From: Algoriphagus chordae
GTDB lineage: Bacteria > Bacteroidota > Bacteroidia > Cytophagales > Cyclobacteriaceae
NCBI RefSeq assembly: GCF_003254055.1
Contig: NZ_QKZT01000001.1
Location: 62,001 to 126,000 of the forward strand
Length of the DNA: 64,000 bases
Direction: 5' to 3'
Positions 1 through 9,737 of this stretch are shown piece after piece. Numbering within the stretch: the first letter of the stretch is position 1; the number at the start of each line of letters is the position of its first letter. The translations under genes were made by a program, and so were the position numbers. Under the pieces are notes generated by a model that saw only the letters and a list, made by a program, of their open reading frames with translations, ran no database searches and had not been told where the DNA came from.

Positions 1-1181
1 TTTCTGAAGAAAATTTCTGGAAAAACTCACTTGGTAAAACCTTTGACTTCTTCAAAATCAGAGGTTCTTGGGGTCAGCTAGGTAATGATCAGATTGGTGA
101 ATACCAGTATCTTTCTACTTATGGCTTTAGCTCTTATATCGTTGGTGGAGCAGAAACAAAGACACTTTATGAAACAAGAGTTCCTAATGAAGCAATTACA
201 TGGGAAATTGCCAACAACTCTAACTTAGGTTTTGAAGGACAGTTCCTTGAAGGCAAAATATTCTTCGAGTTTGATTTGTTCTACAACAAGCGTACAAATA
301 TCCTTTGGCAGAGAAACGCTTCAGTGCCACAATCAACAGGTCTAAATCTACCAGCTGAAAATATTGGAGAAGTAGAAAACAAAGGCTTTGACTTGAATCT
401 AGGCATAAGAGGTGGAAAAGGAGAATTCCAGTATTCTGCAAGTGTAAACGGAGGTTATGCCAAGAACAGTATTTTGTTCTGGGATGAAGCTCCAGGAGCT
501 CCTGAGTGGCAGAGATCTACTGGCAGCCCTATGAATACAGGCTTAGTTTACCAGTATGATGGAGTATTCCCAGATCAGCAATCAATCGATGCTGAGACTA
601 TTGACTACTCAGCTATTACCAATAATTTACGTCCTGGTGATATGAAGTATAAGGATTACGATGGTGATGGAAAAATCACTCCTGATGATAGAGTACGTAT
701 GGACAATAACAACATCCCTCTATTCCAAGGTGGAATTAACTTAAACGCCAACTGGAAAGGATTCGACGTTTCTATCTTGTTTCAAGGATCATTGGGAGCA
801 AGACAGTATATCAGTGCAGGTGAGTCAGGAAACATAGGTAATTATCTTTCTGATATCTATGACAACAGGTGGACTATCGATAACCCTAGCAGCACAGATC
901 CAAGACTTGCTAATAGAAACGATCAGTATTATTCTTCAGGAAATACATATTGGTTCAGACCATCTGATTACATGAGATTGAAAAACTTAGAAATTGGATA
1001 CAACATTCCAGCTCATATCACTGAGAAGATTGGAGTCAAAAATGCCCGTTTTTACGTAAACGGATTGAACTTGATCACTTGGAGTAAGACGAAGGTATAT
1101 GATCCAGAGTCTGACGCTTCAACAGGTCAATATTACCCACAAGCAAGGGTAATCAACACTGGTCTTTCTGTTTCATTCTAA
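1..1181 (+). CDS. SusC-like TonB-dependent outer membrane receptor, C-terminal part
   Basis: The reading frame is open from base 3, so the 5' part of the gene lies outside the window. About 392 residues of the C-terminal beta-barrel are present. The text is typical of SusC/RagA receptors: a barrel strand with GSWGQLGND, a DYDGDGKITPDDRV stretch, the FRPSDYMRLKNLEIGYNIP block and a final strand ending in GLSVSF with a terminal aromatic residue. SusC proteins form the outer membrane channel that, with the SusD lid, imports oligosaccharides or peptides using TonB energy. The SusD gene follows after 12 bases, which supports the assignment. The substrate cannot be told from the barrel alone. Confidence 0.95.
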   Translation, partial: SEENFWKNSLGKTFDFFKIRGSWGQLGNDQIGEYQYLSTYGFSSYIVGGAETKTLYETRVPNEAITWEIANNSNLGFEGQFLEGKIFFEFDLFYNKRTNILWQRNASVPQSTGLNLPAENIGEVENKGFDLNLGIRGGKGEFQYSASVNGGYAKNSILFWDEAPGAPEWQRSTGSPMNTGLVYQYDGVFPDQQSIDAETIDYSAITNNLRPGDMKYKDYDGDGKITPDDRVRMDNNNIPLFQGGINLNANWKGFDVSILFQGSLGARQYISAGESGNIGNYLSDIYDNRWTIDNPSSTDPRLANRNDQYYSSGNTYWFRPSDYMRLKNLEIGYNIPAHITEKIGVKNARFYVNGLNLITWSKTKVYDPESDASTGQYYPQARVINTGLSVSF

Positions 1182-1193
1182 AAAACTCAAATA

Positions 1194-3053
1194 ATGAAAA
1201 GAAATATAAAACACATAGTAATAATGCTTACAGCATGCTTTACCATTGCAAGCTGTAACAGTGATTTTCTAAATACAGAACCCCTAGGTGAGATATCGCA
1301 AGCTGCGGTATGGACTGACCCATCTTTAGCAGAAGCTTTCGTAATTGGGATTTATCAAGGATTTGGAAATGGTGGATTTGACGAGCAAATGCTCGCATCT
1401 CTCTCTGATGAGGCAATGTTTACACACCCAGGACGTGGTATTACCACAGTCACTGAGGCGAGAGTAAATGCAGCTGATTTAGGTTGGGTGAATAACACCT
1501 ATAGCTGGGCTAACATGTACAGCTATATCCGTAGAGCTAATATTGCCATAGCAAACCTTTCAGACCCACAGTTTGAAAATGATGGGGGAATAGTAGACAA
1601 ACTACTAGGTGAAGCAAAGTTCATGAGAGCTTACTATTATCATCAATTAGCTAGATACCATGGTGGAATTCCCTTGGTGGATAAGCCTTATGGATTGGGT
1701 GAAGATACTTATGACCTAGCCAGAGCTACATGGGAAGAGACCATCAACTTCATTGTAACAGATCTAAATGACGCAGCAGCTTTATTGGAAGGTAAGTCTA
1801 AGGTAGATGGTAGAGCTACAGATATTGCAGCTTTAGCCTTGAAAGCCAGAGTGCTATTGTATGCAGCAAGTGATTTGCATGATGGCCCTACTGCCAGTTC
1901 TAATTCTACGCTTTTGGCTTCTTATCCTAATCTTGATCTAGTAGCATATCCAAGTGGCAATAGAACTGAAAGATGGCAAAAAGCTCAAGATGCTGCGAGA
2001 GCAGTATTAGAAAAGGCAAGTGGAAATAATTTGGGTTTGTCTGAGCCTGTTTCACACGAGATAGGTATCCAGAATTACATCGACAACTCAATGGCCAGAA
2101 ATGGTGGTGAGCAAGAGATTATTTTGGGTAGATATTTCATCAACATGAAGCAAGAAAATGGTGGTCGTCAAGGTCTTTTCAACGGACCAAATGGCTATAA
2201 CAACTGGGCAGGTAACTCTCCAGTACAATTGCTAGTAGATGATTATGAGATGATGGATGGTACTAGATTCGACTGGTCCAACCCTGATCAAGCTTCTGCA
2301 CCTTTTGAGAATAGAGATGCGCGTTTCTATGCTTCCATTCTGTATGACGGAGCTCAATGGAAACCAAGATCCACGGCCAACCAGCCTAAGGATCCATTGG
2401 GTCAAATTCAAGCTGGTACCTATGAAGTAACAGACGCTTCAGGAGCTAAAGTGACTCACTTTGGTTTGGATACTAGAAATAGTTCTATCGAGGATTGGAA
2501 TGGTAGCTATACTGGATATTATACCAGAAAATTCGTAGACGCAGATCCTACTATTGTTGATCAGAATACTTGGCAAGAAGTGCCATGGCCTATTATTAGA
2601 TTTACTGAAGTGGTTCTAAATTACGTAGAAGCTTCACTGGAATTAGGTCAGGAGGACGAAGCAAGATTCTGGTTGAATAAAATTAGATTCCGTGTTGGAC
2701 AACCTGCTGTTACTGAGACTGGAGATGCTTTGGTAGCTCGATATAGAAATGAAAGACGTATCGAAATGGCCTATGAGGAGCAGAGATACCATGATACGCG
2801 CCGTTGGATGATTGCTGAGGAAACCCTAGGTCGTAAAGCAAACATCATCAACATTACCGGTACACTTAAGCCTGGTAAAACTCTATCTACCTATAGGTAT
2901 GATACCGAGTACTACGACTATGAGTACAAGGTGCTTCCAATTGACCCAGGAAAAGAGAACAGAATTTGGTTAGATAAAATGTTCTTTGTGCCGATAGCTC
3001 GAAGTGAGATGAATCGTAATCCAGCTCTAGTCCAAAATCCTGGAATAGACTAA
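1194..3053 (+). CDS. SusD/RagB family nutrient-binding outer membrane lipoprotein
   Basis: A 619-aa protein with a lipoprotein signal peptide whose lipobox ends IASC near residue 21, followed by the SusD-type N-terminus (SDFLNTEPLGEIS). The RAYYYHQLARYHGGIPLV helix and the C-terminal RNERRIEMAYEEQRYHDTRRW helix are hallmarks of the SusD/RagB fold. It should sit on the cell surface as the lid of the upstream SusC channel and bind the incoming glycan. Length is normal or slightly long for the family. It is co-transcribed with SusC, and a strong terminator follows the stop codon. Confidence 0.96.
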   Translation: MKRNIKHIVIMLTACFTIASCNSDFLNTEPLGEISQAAVWTDPSLAEAFVIGIYQGFGNGGFDEQMLASLSDEAMFTHPGRGITTVTEARVNAADLGWVNNTYSWANMYSYIRRANIAIANLSDPQFENDGGIVDKLLGEAKFMRAYYYHQLARYHGGIPLVDKPYGLGEDTYDLARATWEETINFIVTDLNDAAALLEGKSKVDGRATDIAALALKARVLLYAASDLHDGPTASSNSTLLASYPNLDLVAYPSGNRTERWQKAQDAARAVLEKASGNNLGLSEPVSHEIGIQNYIDNSMARNGGEQEIILGRYFINMKQENGGRQGLFNGPNGYNNWAGNSPVQLLVDDYEMMDGTRFDWSNPDQASAPFENRDARFYASILYDGAQWKPRSTANQPKDPLGQIQAGTYEVTDASGAKVTHFGLDTRNSSIEDWNGSYTGYYTRKFVDADPTIVDQNTWQEVPWPIIRFTEVVLNYVEASLELGQEDEARFWLNKIRFRVGQPAVTETGDALVARYRNERRIEMAYEEQRYHDTRRWMIAEETLGRKANIINITGTLKPGKTLSTYRYDTEYYDYEYKVLPIDPGKENRIWLDKMFFVPIARSEMNRNPALVQNPGID

Positions 3054-3077
3054 AAAATAATTTTCTTTTAATTTTTG

Positions 3078-3109
3078 ATCTAAGCCATCTCATTTGGGAT
3101 GGCTTAGAT
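3078..3109 (+). terminator. Rho-independent terminator after susCD
   Basis: A perfect 12-bp stem (ATCTAAGCCATC / GATGGCTTAGAT) with an 8-base loop, followed by the U-rich TATTTTAA. It lies 25 bases after the SusD stop and 12 bases before the next start, so it separates, or attenuates between, susCD and the following lipoprotein gene. Confidence 0.85.
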
Positions 3110-3120
3110 TATTTTAACAT

Positions 3121-6100
3121 ATGATCAACCGGAATTTCATAGCAGTTTTGGGGCTCAGTTTACTACTGTTCTCTTGTTCTGAACCAGACAACAGCAATCA
3201 GTCTGAAAATCCCTCAATTTCAAATACTCCTCCTCTCTTTCATCTTTTGGCCCCTGAACAAACAGGAATCACTTTTTCCAATAGAATAGAAGAGACTCTC
3301 AACCTCAATGTCCTCATGTACGAGTACCTCTACAATGGAGGTGGCGTGGCTGTGGGAGATCTGAATCAGGATGGACTGGAGGATATCTATTTTTCTGCCA
3401 ATGTAAGTGGCAATATGCTTTACCTCAATCAAGGAGACCTTAAATTCACAGAAACAGCTCAAGCTTCTGGAGCTACCGGAAGATCAGGTCCTTGGAAAAC
3501 TGGAGTTGTATTCGTCGACATCAACGGCGATAACAAACTAGACATTTATCAATGCTACTCAGGAAATTTGCCAACTGAGAAACGTACCAATGAACTTTTT
3601 GTAAATCAGGGAAATGATGAAAATGGAGTTCCTATTTTCAAAGAAATGGCTGAAGAATATGGCATAGCTTCTAATGCACCAAGCACTTCAGCTAGCTTTT
3701 TTGATTTTGATCTAGATGGAGATTTGGATCTTTTTATACTAAATCACAACACCAAATCCATCCAAAATCAGGATGTGAATTTGACTAAGGTACTACTCAA
3801 AGAAAAACACGAAGCTGGTTCTCAGCTATTCGAAAACAGAGATGGGAAGTTTATCGAGATCACTCAGAAAGCTGGTATTTCTAGCTCGAGCCTATCCTAT
3901 GGACTGGGCGTAGCGGTTTCAGATATCAATCAAGATGGCTGGCCAGATATCTACATAGGCAATGATTATTCCATGCCTGATTATCTATATATCAATCAAA
4001 AAAACGGAACATTCAAGGATGAGATCCAAAGCCGTCTAGGACATACCTCTCATTTCTCTATGGGTAATGACATCGCTGATTTCAACAACGACGGCTTGCC
4101 TGATATTTTCACGCTAGACATGCTCCCTGAGGGCAATGAAAGACAAAAGCTTTTGCTCGCCCCAGATAATTTTGAATTATTTGAGCTGAATGTAAATAAA
4201 GGATTTCATCATCAATACATGCGAAATATGCTGCATGTAAATTCTGGCGATGGTACTTATCAGGAGATTGGACAGCTATCAGGAGTATCCAATACCGACT
4301 GGAGTTGGTCCTCACTTTTTGCTGATTTTGATAATGATGGCTGGAAAGACCTCTTCATTACCAATGGTTACTTGAGGGATTACAACAATCAGGACTTTCT
4401 GAAATACATGGACAATTACGTTCGTACTTCAGGTGGTCAGCTCAAGCGGGAGGATTTACTGAACATGGTCAAAAACATGCCTTCTTCGAATCTGACCAAT
4501 TACATTTTCCAGAATACAGGTGAGTTGACCTTTGAAAATAAAACGAATGATTGGGGAATCAATCAAACTGCAAATAGTAGTGGAGCAGCTTACAGTGATC
4601 TTGATAATGACGGTGATCTTGACCTCATTGTCAACAACATCAACTCCCCAGCATTTATCTATGAGAATCAGACCAGCCAACTCAATAGCGGAAATTATCT
4701 GAATGTGAAGCTTATAGGATCTGCTAGCAATTCATCTGCATTTGGAGCCAAAGTTGAAATCTTCGCTGGAAATACTGTACAAGTTTTGGAACAGAATCCG
4801 TATCGTGGCTATCAGTCTTCCGTGTCTACTACATTGCATTTTGGCCTAGGTGAAATAAGCGAAATCGATTCTATCCAAGTCAGCTGGCCAGGTGGAAAAA
4901 CCACCAAGGAATATGCCATAGCTGCCAACCAAAGCCTGGAGTTGAGCGAAGGTACTACTGGCAGTCCTACCAATAAAAAGCTGAGTTCTTCGAAAGTTTT
5001 CTTGACAGAAAAAGCAAAACTAAGTAATGAGAAGGGTAGGGATTTCAATGATTACAAGCGGCAGCCCTTATTGATTAATCCAGTTTCTGGAAACGGAAAG
5101 GCGTTGGTTTACGCTGATTTTACTGGTGATGGACGTGAGGATATATTTGTAGGAGCAGGCTCCAATGCCTCTGGCACACTTTATTCACAGACATCGAGCG
5201 GCTCTTTTGTCAAGATGAATTCTAGCATTTTTGCCGCTAATGCTGCTTCGGAAGATACTGACGCAATTGCGTTTGATGCAAATGGAGATGGTAGTTTGGA
5301 CCTTTATGTAGCAAGTGGTGGAGTATATGATTTCAATGTAGGAGATGAAGTTTTGCGAGATCGACTCTACCTAAATGATGGAAAAGGTAATTTCAGCATA
5401 TCTTCTCAGTCTTTACCTTCTGAAGCATTTCCGACAGGTACAGTGCAGGTGGTTGATTTGAATTTGGATGGTACTCCAGATTTATTTGTAGGAGCCAGAA
5501 TCAATCCAGGTCAATTCCCAACCTCTCTTGGTGCTAGAATTTGGATCAATGATGGCAACGGAAACTTTAGCGACCAAACCAAACAACTTGCCCCTACTTT
5601 TGTCAATTTGGGGATGCTCACGGACGCTGGCATCGCAGATTTAGATCAGAATGGAAAGCCTGAATTGATAGTACTCGGAGAGGCTATGCCAATTCAGATT
5701 TTCTCTTTCCGAGACAATCAATGGATAGAAACTACCCTTGAATTCTTCGAGAAGCATGAATTTGGTTTTTGGAATGACTTGACCTTGGCTGATTGGGATG
5801 GAGATGGCAAGGTGGAGATATTGGCTGGAAACCTAGGGACAAACTCCCAGATCAAGGCAAGCAGCTCGGAGCCAGCGGAGATTTTATATAAGGATTTTGA
5901 TGGAAATGGATCCACTGATGCCTTTTTGGGATATTATATCCAAGGAGAAAGATATCCAGCAGCAAGTCGCGATGAAATACTTGGTCAAGTACTGTTCCTA
6001 AAAAAGAGATACCTTGACTTTAAGTCTTTTTCTAATGTAAAAATGAGTGAGCTTTTCACCCCAGGAGAACGCCAAGGATCAGGTTCCATTTACATCAATC

Positions 6101-6471
6101 GACTAGAGACAAGCTATTTTGTCAGAAATGAAACAGGAAAATTTGAGGTAAAAGAATTACCTATTCAAGCTCAGTACTCACCAGTTTTTGCTTCAGAAGC
6201 TGTGGATGTGAATGGAGATGGAAATCTGGATATAATACTCGGTGGAAATATCGGCTATGGTAAATTGTACTTTGGTAAATATGATGCAAGCCAAGGCACT
6301 GTTTTACTTGGCAATGGAAAAGGTGATTTTACCAATGCTTCCAAATCCAAAAGCGGGCTGAACCTGAGTGGAAACATTCGCAAAATTATAGCGGACAAGA
6401 GCCTGTTGCTGATATATTTGGATGAATCTACGGTGAGCATCTATTCCCTCCATCCATCAAAAACGGACTAA
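3121..6471 (+). CDS. FG-GAP/VCBS repeat lipoprotein with ASPIC/UnbV domain
   Basis: A 1116-aa lipoprotein (lipobox LLFSC at about residue 19). It consists of many FG-GAP/VCBS-type beta-propeller blades carrying calcium-binding DxDxDG loops, such as DLNQDGLEDIYF, DFDLDGDLDLF and DFDNDGWKDLF. Around residues 527-600 there is an ASPIC/UnbV domain (SAFGAKVEIF..., then LHFGLG, then IQVSWPGG), followed by a second propeller half. Members of this CRTAC1-like family are often encoded beside SusC/SusD genes in Cytophagales and are thought to be surface glycan- or protein-binding factors. No enzymatic residue is evident. The gene starts 12 bases after the terminator and probably belongs to the uptake cluster. 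Confidence 0.9.
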   Translation: MINRNFIAVLGLSLLLFSCSEPDNSNQSENPSISNTPPLFHLLAPEQTGITFSNRIEETLNLNVLMYEYLYNGGGVAVGDLNQDGLEDIYFSANVSGNMLYLNQGDLKFTETAQASGATGRSGPWKTGVVFVDINGDNKLDIYQCYSGNLPTEKRTNELFVNQGNDENGVPIFKEMAEEYGIASNAPSTSASFFDFDLDGDLDLFILNHNTKSIQNQDVNLTKVLLKEKHEAGSQLFENRDGKFIEITQKAGISSSSLSYGLGVAVSDINQDGWPDIYIGNDYSMPDYLYINQKNGTFKDEIQSRLGHTSHFSMGNDIADFNNDGLPDIFTLDMLPEGNERQKLLLAPDNFELFELNVNKGFHHQYMRNMLHVNSGDGTYQEIGQLSGVSNTDWSWSSLFADFDNDGWKDLFITNGYLRDYNNQDFLKYMDNYVRTSGGQLKREDLLNMVKNMPSSNLTNYIFQNTGELTFENKTNDWGINQTANSSGAAYSDLDNDGDLDLIVNNINSPAFIYENQTSQLNSGNYLNVKLIGSASNSSAFGAKVEIFAGNTVQVLEQNPYRGYQSSVSTTLHFGLGEISEIDSIQVSWPGGKTTKEYAIAANQSLELSEGTTGSPTNKKLSSSKVFLTEKAKLSNEKGRDFNDYKRQPLLINPVSGNGKALVYADFTGDGREDIFVGAGSNASGTLYSQTSSGSFVKMNSSIFAANAASEDTDAIAFDANGDGSLDLYVASGGVYDFNVGDEVLRDRLYLNDGKGNFSISSQSLPSEAFPTGTVQVVDLNLDGTPDLFVGARINPGQFPTSLGARIWINDGNGNFSDQTKQLAPTFVNLGMLTDAGIADLDQNGKPELIVLGEAMPIQIFSFRDNQWIETTLEFFEKHEFGFWNDLTLADWDGDGKVEILAGNLGTNSQIKASSSEPAEILYKDFDGNGSTDAFLGYYIQGERYPAASRDEILGQVLFLKKRYLDFKSFSNVKMSELFTPGERQGSGSIYINRLETSYFVRNETGKFEVKELPIQAQYSPVFASEAVDVNGDGNLDIILGGNIGYGKLYFGKYDASQGTVLLGNGKGDFTNASKSKSGLNLSGNIRKIIADKSLLLIYLDESTVSIYSLHPSKTD

Positions 6472-6498
6472 ATTGCAAATCCAATACTATTATATTTA

Positions 6499-7482
6499 AT
6501 GCTAAAGATTTTTTCTTTGAACATGTTTAAAACAAACACAAAATACAGCTTAATTGGCGCATTGCTTCTGATGAGCTTTGATGTCAATGATTCCAATTTT
6601 GAATCCTACACGCAGAAAATCCCAGGAACTCAAGTCGCTTTTCAAATGGCGGCTATTCCAGAAGGAAGCTTTATGATGGGATCGGACAATTTCGCCGATG
6701 AAAAACCTGCTCATGAAGTGAAAATTGATGCTTTCTGGATGGGAACTCATGAAGTGACTTGGGATGCTTTTGAGCTTTTCCTAGACAAAAATTATGAGTT
6801 AGCCCTCTCCGAAGGACCAATTGGAGAAATCGTGGATGGACTGACCAGACCAAGTATGCCTTATCTGGATATGACATTTGGAATGGGAAAAGAAGGTAAG
6901 CCTGCCATAGGAATGACACAGTACGGTGCCATCCAGTTTTGCCACTGGCTGTACCTGAAAACAGGTGTTTTCTACCGACTTCCTACAGAAGCAGAATGGG
7001 AATATGCCGCCAAAGCTGGATCAGAAACAAGGTTCTTTTTCGGCGACGATCCATCCCAGCTTGGAGAATATGCCTGGACTAGAGAGAATTCTGAGGATAC
7101 TACCCATCCCATTGGTGAGAAGAAAGCAAACCCTTGGGGACTTTATGATATTTATGGCAATGTGCTAGAATGGACTTCGGATCAATACGATTCAGAATTT
7201 TACGCAGCATCGCCTGCAGCCAATCCTTCCAATCCATCCACTGAGCTATATCCAAGAGTGGTACGTGGTGGAAGCTACGATACAGAAGCTTCAGAATTGA
7301 GTTCTACCAAGCGATTTGAAAGTTCTGCAGATTGGAAGCGAATAGATCCACAGATTCCTAAAAGCCAATGGTGGTTTCCAGAAGCACCATTCTTAGGATT
7401 AAGACTAGTGCGTCCCCTTATGCCACCTAGCGATGAAGAAATTATGGCTTACTATCAAGCCGCTCCTATAACTGATTATTAA
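6499..7482 (+). CDS. SUMF1/FGE-fold protein lacking the catalytic cysteines
   Basis: A 327-aa exported protein with the formylglycine-generating-enzyme (SUMF1) fold: a FMMGSD start, ADEKPAHEVKIDAFWMGTHEVT, RLPTEAEWEYAAKAG, then GLYDIYGNVLEWTSDQYD and VVRGGSYD. The N-terminal hydrophobic stretch looks like a Sec signal. A second ATG at 6523 would shorten it by eight residues and is equally likely. Only one cysteine (in QFCHWLY) is present, and the C-terminal copper-binding cysteine pair of true FGE is absent. It is therefore probably not a sulfatase-activating enzyme but one of the many SUMF1-fold proteins of other or unknown function. Its cluster position suggests a role in glycan handling. 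Confidence 0.88.
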   Translation: MLKIFSLNMFKTNTKYSLIGALLLMSFDVNDSNFESYTQKIPGTQVAFQMAAIPEGSFMMGSDNFADEKPAHEVKIDAFWMGTHEVTWDAFELFLDKNYELALSEGPIGEIVDGLTRPSMPYLDMTFGMGKEGKPAIGMTQYGAIQFCHWLYLKTGVFYRLPTEAEWEYAAKAGSETRFFFGDDPSQLGEYAWTRENSEDTTHPIGEKKANPWGLYDIYGNVLEWTSDQYDSEFYAASPAANPSNPSTELYPRVVRGGSYDTEASELSSTKRFESSADWKRIDPQIPKSQWWFPEAPFLGLRLVRPLMPPSDEEIMAYYQAAPITDY

Positions 7483-7500
7483 CCCTTAAAACCTATACTC

Positions 7501-8811
7501 ATGAAAATCGAAAATTCACGTAGGGACTTCATCAAAACTTCCGCCTTGGTAACAGGTGGTTTGATGACCTCGCCGTTTGTATTGCCTGGGGCATACGCTG
7601 CTCCAGTCAATGAATTAAAACTTGCGCTAATTGGCTGTGGTGGTCGAGGAACTGGTGCTACTTTTCAAGCTTTAGCAACAGGACACAATATCAAGGTAGT
7701 GGCGATGGCAGATGCCTTCAAAGACCGACTAGATAATGCACACAAGGCGCTAAGTGAAAAATATGGAGACAAGCTTGCTGTAACAGAGGAAACGAAATTT
7801 GTCGGTTTTGATGCTTACAAGGAGGCTATTGCATTAGCAGATGTAGTGATTCTGGCTACACCTCCTGGTTTCCGTCCTATGCATTTCGAAGAAGCGGTGA
7901 AGCAGGGGAAACAGGTTTTTATGGAAAAGCCAGTAGCAGTAGATGCTGCAGGTATTAGAAAAGTATTGAAAGCTGCTGAAGAAGCAAAGGCTAAAAAACT
8001 CAACGTTGTGGTAGGTCTTCAGAGACATTACCAAGCAAACTATATAGAAACAATCAAGCGAATTCACAATGGTGATATTGGTGATATTATCAATGGCCAG
8101 GTGTATTGGAATGACGGTGGCGTATGGGTAAGAGAGCGTCAGCCAGGTCAGACTGAGATGGAATATCAAATGAGAAACTGGTACTACTTCAACTGGCTTT
8201 GTGGTGATCATATCAACGAACAGCACGTGCACAACATTGACGTAGCTAACTGGGTGAAGCAGGGTCCGCCGGTAAAAGCTGAAGGAACAGGCGGTCGCCT
8301 TATTCGTACAGGTAAGGATAATGGAGAAATCTTTGATCACCATGTTCTAACTTTTACCTACGCAGATGGATCGGTGATTCACAGTGAGTGTCGTCACTTC
8401 CCTGGCGCGCAGAACCGCGTAGATGAAAGCTTCCAAGGAACCAAAGGAACAGCCTACCTAAGTGCTGGTAATTATGGAACATTGAAAGATTGGAAAGGCA
8501 ATGTCTTGTATGAGCATGATCGTAAGAATCAGCCAAATCCTTATCAGGTAGAGCATGATCAGCTTTGGGCTACCCTATTCAATGGAGAATATAAATTTGC
8601 TGATGCAGAAAATGCCGCCAATAGTACCATGACAGCCATCATGGGTAGATATGCTACCTATTCTGGTAAGCCGTTGACCTTCGATGAGGCTATTAATGGT
8701 ACAGTAGATTTGATGCCCGATACTTTAGCTTGGGATGCTTTGCCTAAGGTATTACCTGGTGCAGATGGCTATTATCCTCATGCTATTCCTGGCAAAACTA
8801 AAGTAGTTTAA
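7501..8811 (+). CDS. Tat-exported Gfo/Idh/MocA family oxidoreductase
   Basis: A 436-aa protein starting with a twin-arginine signal (NSRRDFIKTSALV, then a hydrophobic run and AYA cleavage site). The mature part has the Rossmann fingerprint IGCGGRGTG and the MEKPVAVDAAGIRKVL motif that defines Gfo/Idh/MocA proteins, whose lysine helps catalysis, followed by the beta-sheet substrate domain. Such proteins oxidise or reduce sugars and sugar derivatives with a tightly bound NAD(P). Tat export of a folded, cofactor-loaded protein fits this. The next gene starts 2 bases downstream and is also Tat-exported, so the two probably act on the same periplasmic sugar. Confidence 0.93.
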   Translation: MKIENSRRDFIKTSALVTGGLMTSPFVLPGAYAAPVNELKLALIGCGGRGTGATFQALATGHNIKVVAMADAFKDRLDNAHKALSEKYGDKLAVTEETKFVGFDAYKEAIALADVVILATPPGFRPMHFEEAVKQGKQVFMEKPVAVDAAGIRKVLKAAEEAKAKKLNVVVGLQRHYQANYIETIKRIHNGDIGDIINGQVYWNDGGVWVRERQPGQTEMEYQMRNWYYFNWLCGDHINEQHVHNIDVANWVKQGPPVKAEGTGGRLIRTGKDNGEIFDHHVLTFTYADGSVIHSECRHFPGAQNRVDESFQGTKGTAYLSAGNYGTLKDWKGNVLYEHDRKNQPNPYQVEHDQLWATLFNGEYKFADAENAANSTMTAIMGRYATYSGKPLTFDEAINGTVDLMPDTLAWDALPKVLPGADGYYPHAIPGKTKVV

Positions 8812-8813
8812 TC

Positions 8814-9725
8814 ATGGAAAGAAGAGGATTTATTAAGAAAGTTGGCTTAGGAAGCACCCTAATGGGTGTTTCTGGGGCTATGAGTATGCCTTCTTTTGCA
8901 GCAGGCAAGGCTGAGCCTACCTTCAATATGGATTTTGCTCCACACTTCGGAATGTTCAGAAATTCCGCTCCAGGTGGAATTGTAGATGAATTGAAATTCA
9001 TGGCTGATCAGGGTTTTAGATCACTGGAGGACAATGGCATGCTCAAGCGCTCTGTAGAAGATCAAGCCCTTATTGGCAAAACCCTAGATTCCCTTGGAAT
9101 GAGAATGGGTGTTTTTGTGATCGAAGGCGGGGATAACTGGAAAGTGTCTTTGACTACAGGCAAGCAGGAATTCATAGATACTTTCGTGGATACCTGTAAG
9201 AAATCCGTGGAAGTAGCGAAACGAGTTGGAGCCAAATGGATGACTGTAGTTCCAGGATACTTCGAAAGAAATCTTCCTATGGGCGTGCAGTCAGGCAATG
9301 TCATTGAGGCATTTAAGCGTGGAGCTGAAGTATTAGAGCCACATGGACTCGTGATGGTCATGGAGCCTTTGAGTGATAATCCTGATCTCTTCCTACGTCA
9401 TGCTGACCAATCTTATATGATTTGCAAGGCTGTAGATAGCCCAGCTTGTAAGATTCTGTATGATATTTACCATATGCAAAGGAATGAGGGTAATCTCATT
9501 GCTACGATGCAGAAGACTTGGGATGAAATCGCTTACATTCAAATCGGAGATAATCCAGGTAGAAAGGAACCAGGAACTGGAGAAATCAATTATAGCAATG
9601 TATTCAAATTCATCCATGAACAAGGATTCAAAGGTGTAATGGGTATGGAGCATGGAAATGCCTCTCCAGGAGTAGCTGGGGAAAAAGCATTAATTCAAGC
9701 TTATAGAAAAGTTGATATAGTCTGA
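8814..9725 (+). CDS. Tat-exported sugar isomerase/epimerase-like TIM barrel (hydroxypyruvate isomerase type)
   Basis: A 303-aa protein with a short twin-arginine leader (MERRGFIKKVG). The body is a xylose-isomerase-like TIM barrel with metal-ligand acidic positions visible in VMVMEPLSD (Glu), KILYDIYHMQR (Asp/His), YIQIGDNPGRKEPGTGEINY and GVMGMEHG (Glu). The DNPGR-EPGTGEI segment is characteristic of hydroxypyruvate-isomerase/Hyi-like members. It follows the oxidoreductase gene by 2 bases, implying translational coupling and a shared pathway. The exact sugar is unknown. Confidence 0.9.
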   Translation: MERRGFIKKVGLGSTLMGVSGAMSMPSFAAGKAEPTFNMDFAPHFGMFRNSAPGGIVDELKFMADQGFRSLEDNGMLKRSVEDQALIGKTLDSLGMRMGVFVIEGGDNWKVSLTTGKQEFIDTFVDTCKKSVEVAKRVGAKWMTVVPGYFERNLPMGVQSGNVIEAFKRGAEVLEPHGLVMVMEPLSDNPDLFLRHADQSYMICKAVDSPACKILYDIYHMQRNEGNLIATMQKTWDEIAYIQIGDNPGRKEPGTGEINYSNVFKFIHEQGFKGVMGMEHGNASPGVAGEKALIQAYRKVDIV

Positions 9726-9737
9726 TTTTAGAATAAT

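Noticed and set aside
7834-8343. A 169-codon open frame on the minus strand inside the Gfo/Idh/MocA gene
   Set aside because: It is fully antisense to a gene with clear family motifs, has no recognisable domain or plausible composition, and is explained as a codon-bias shadow.
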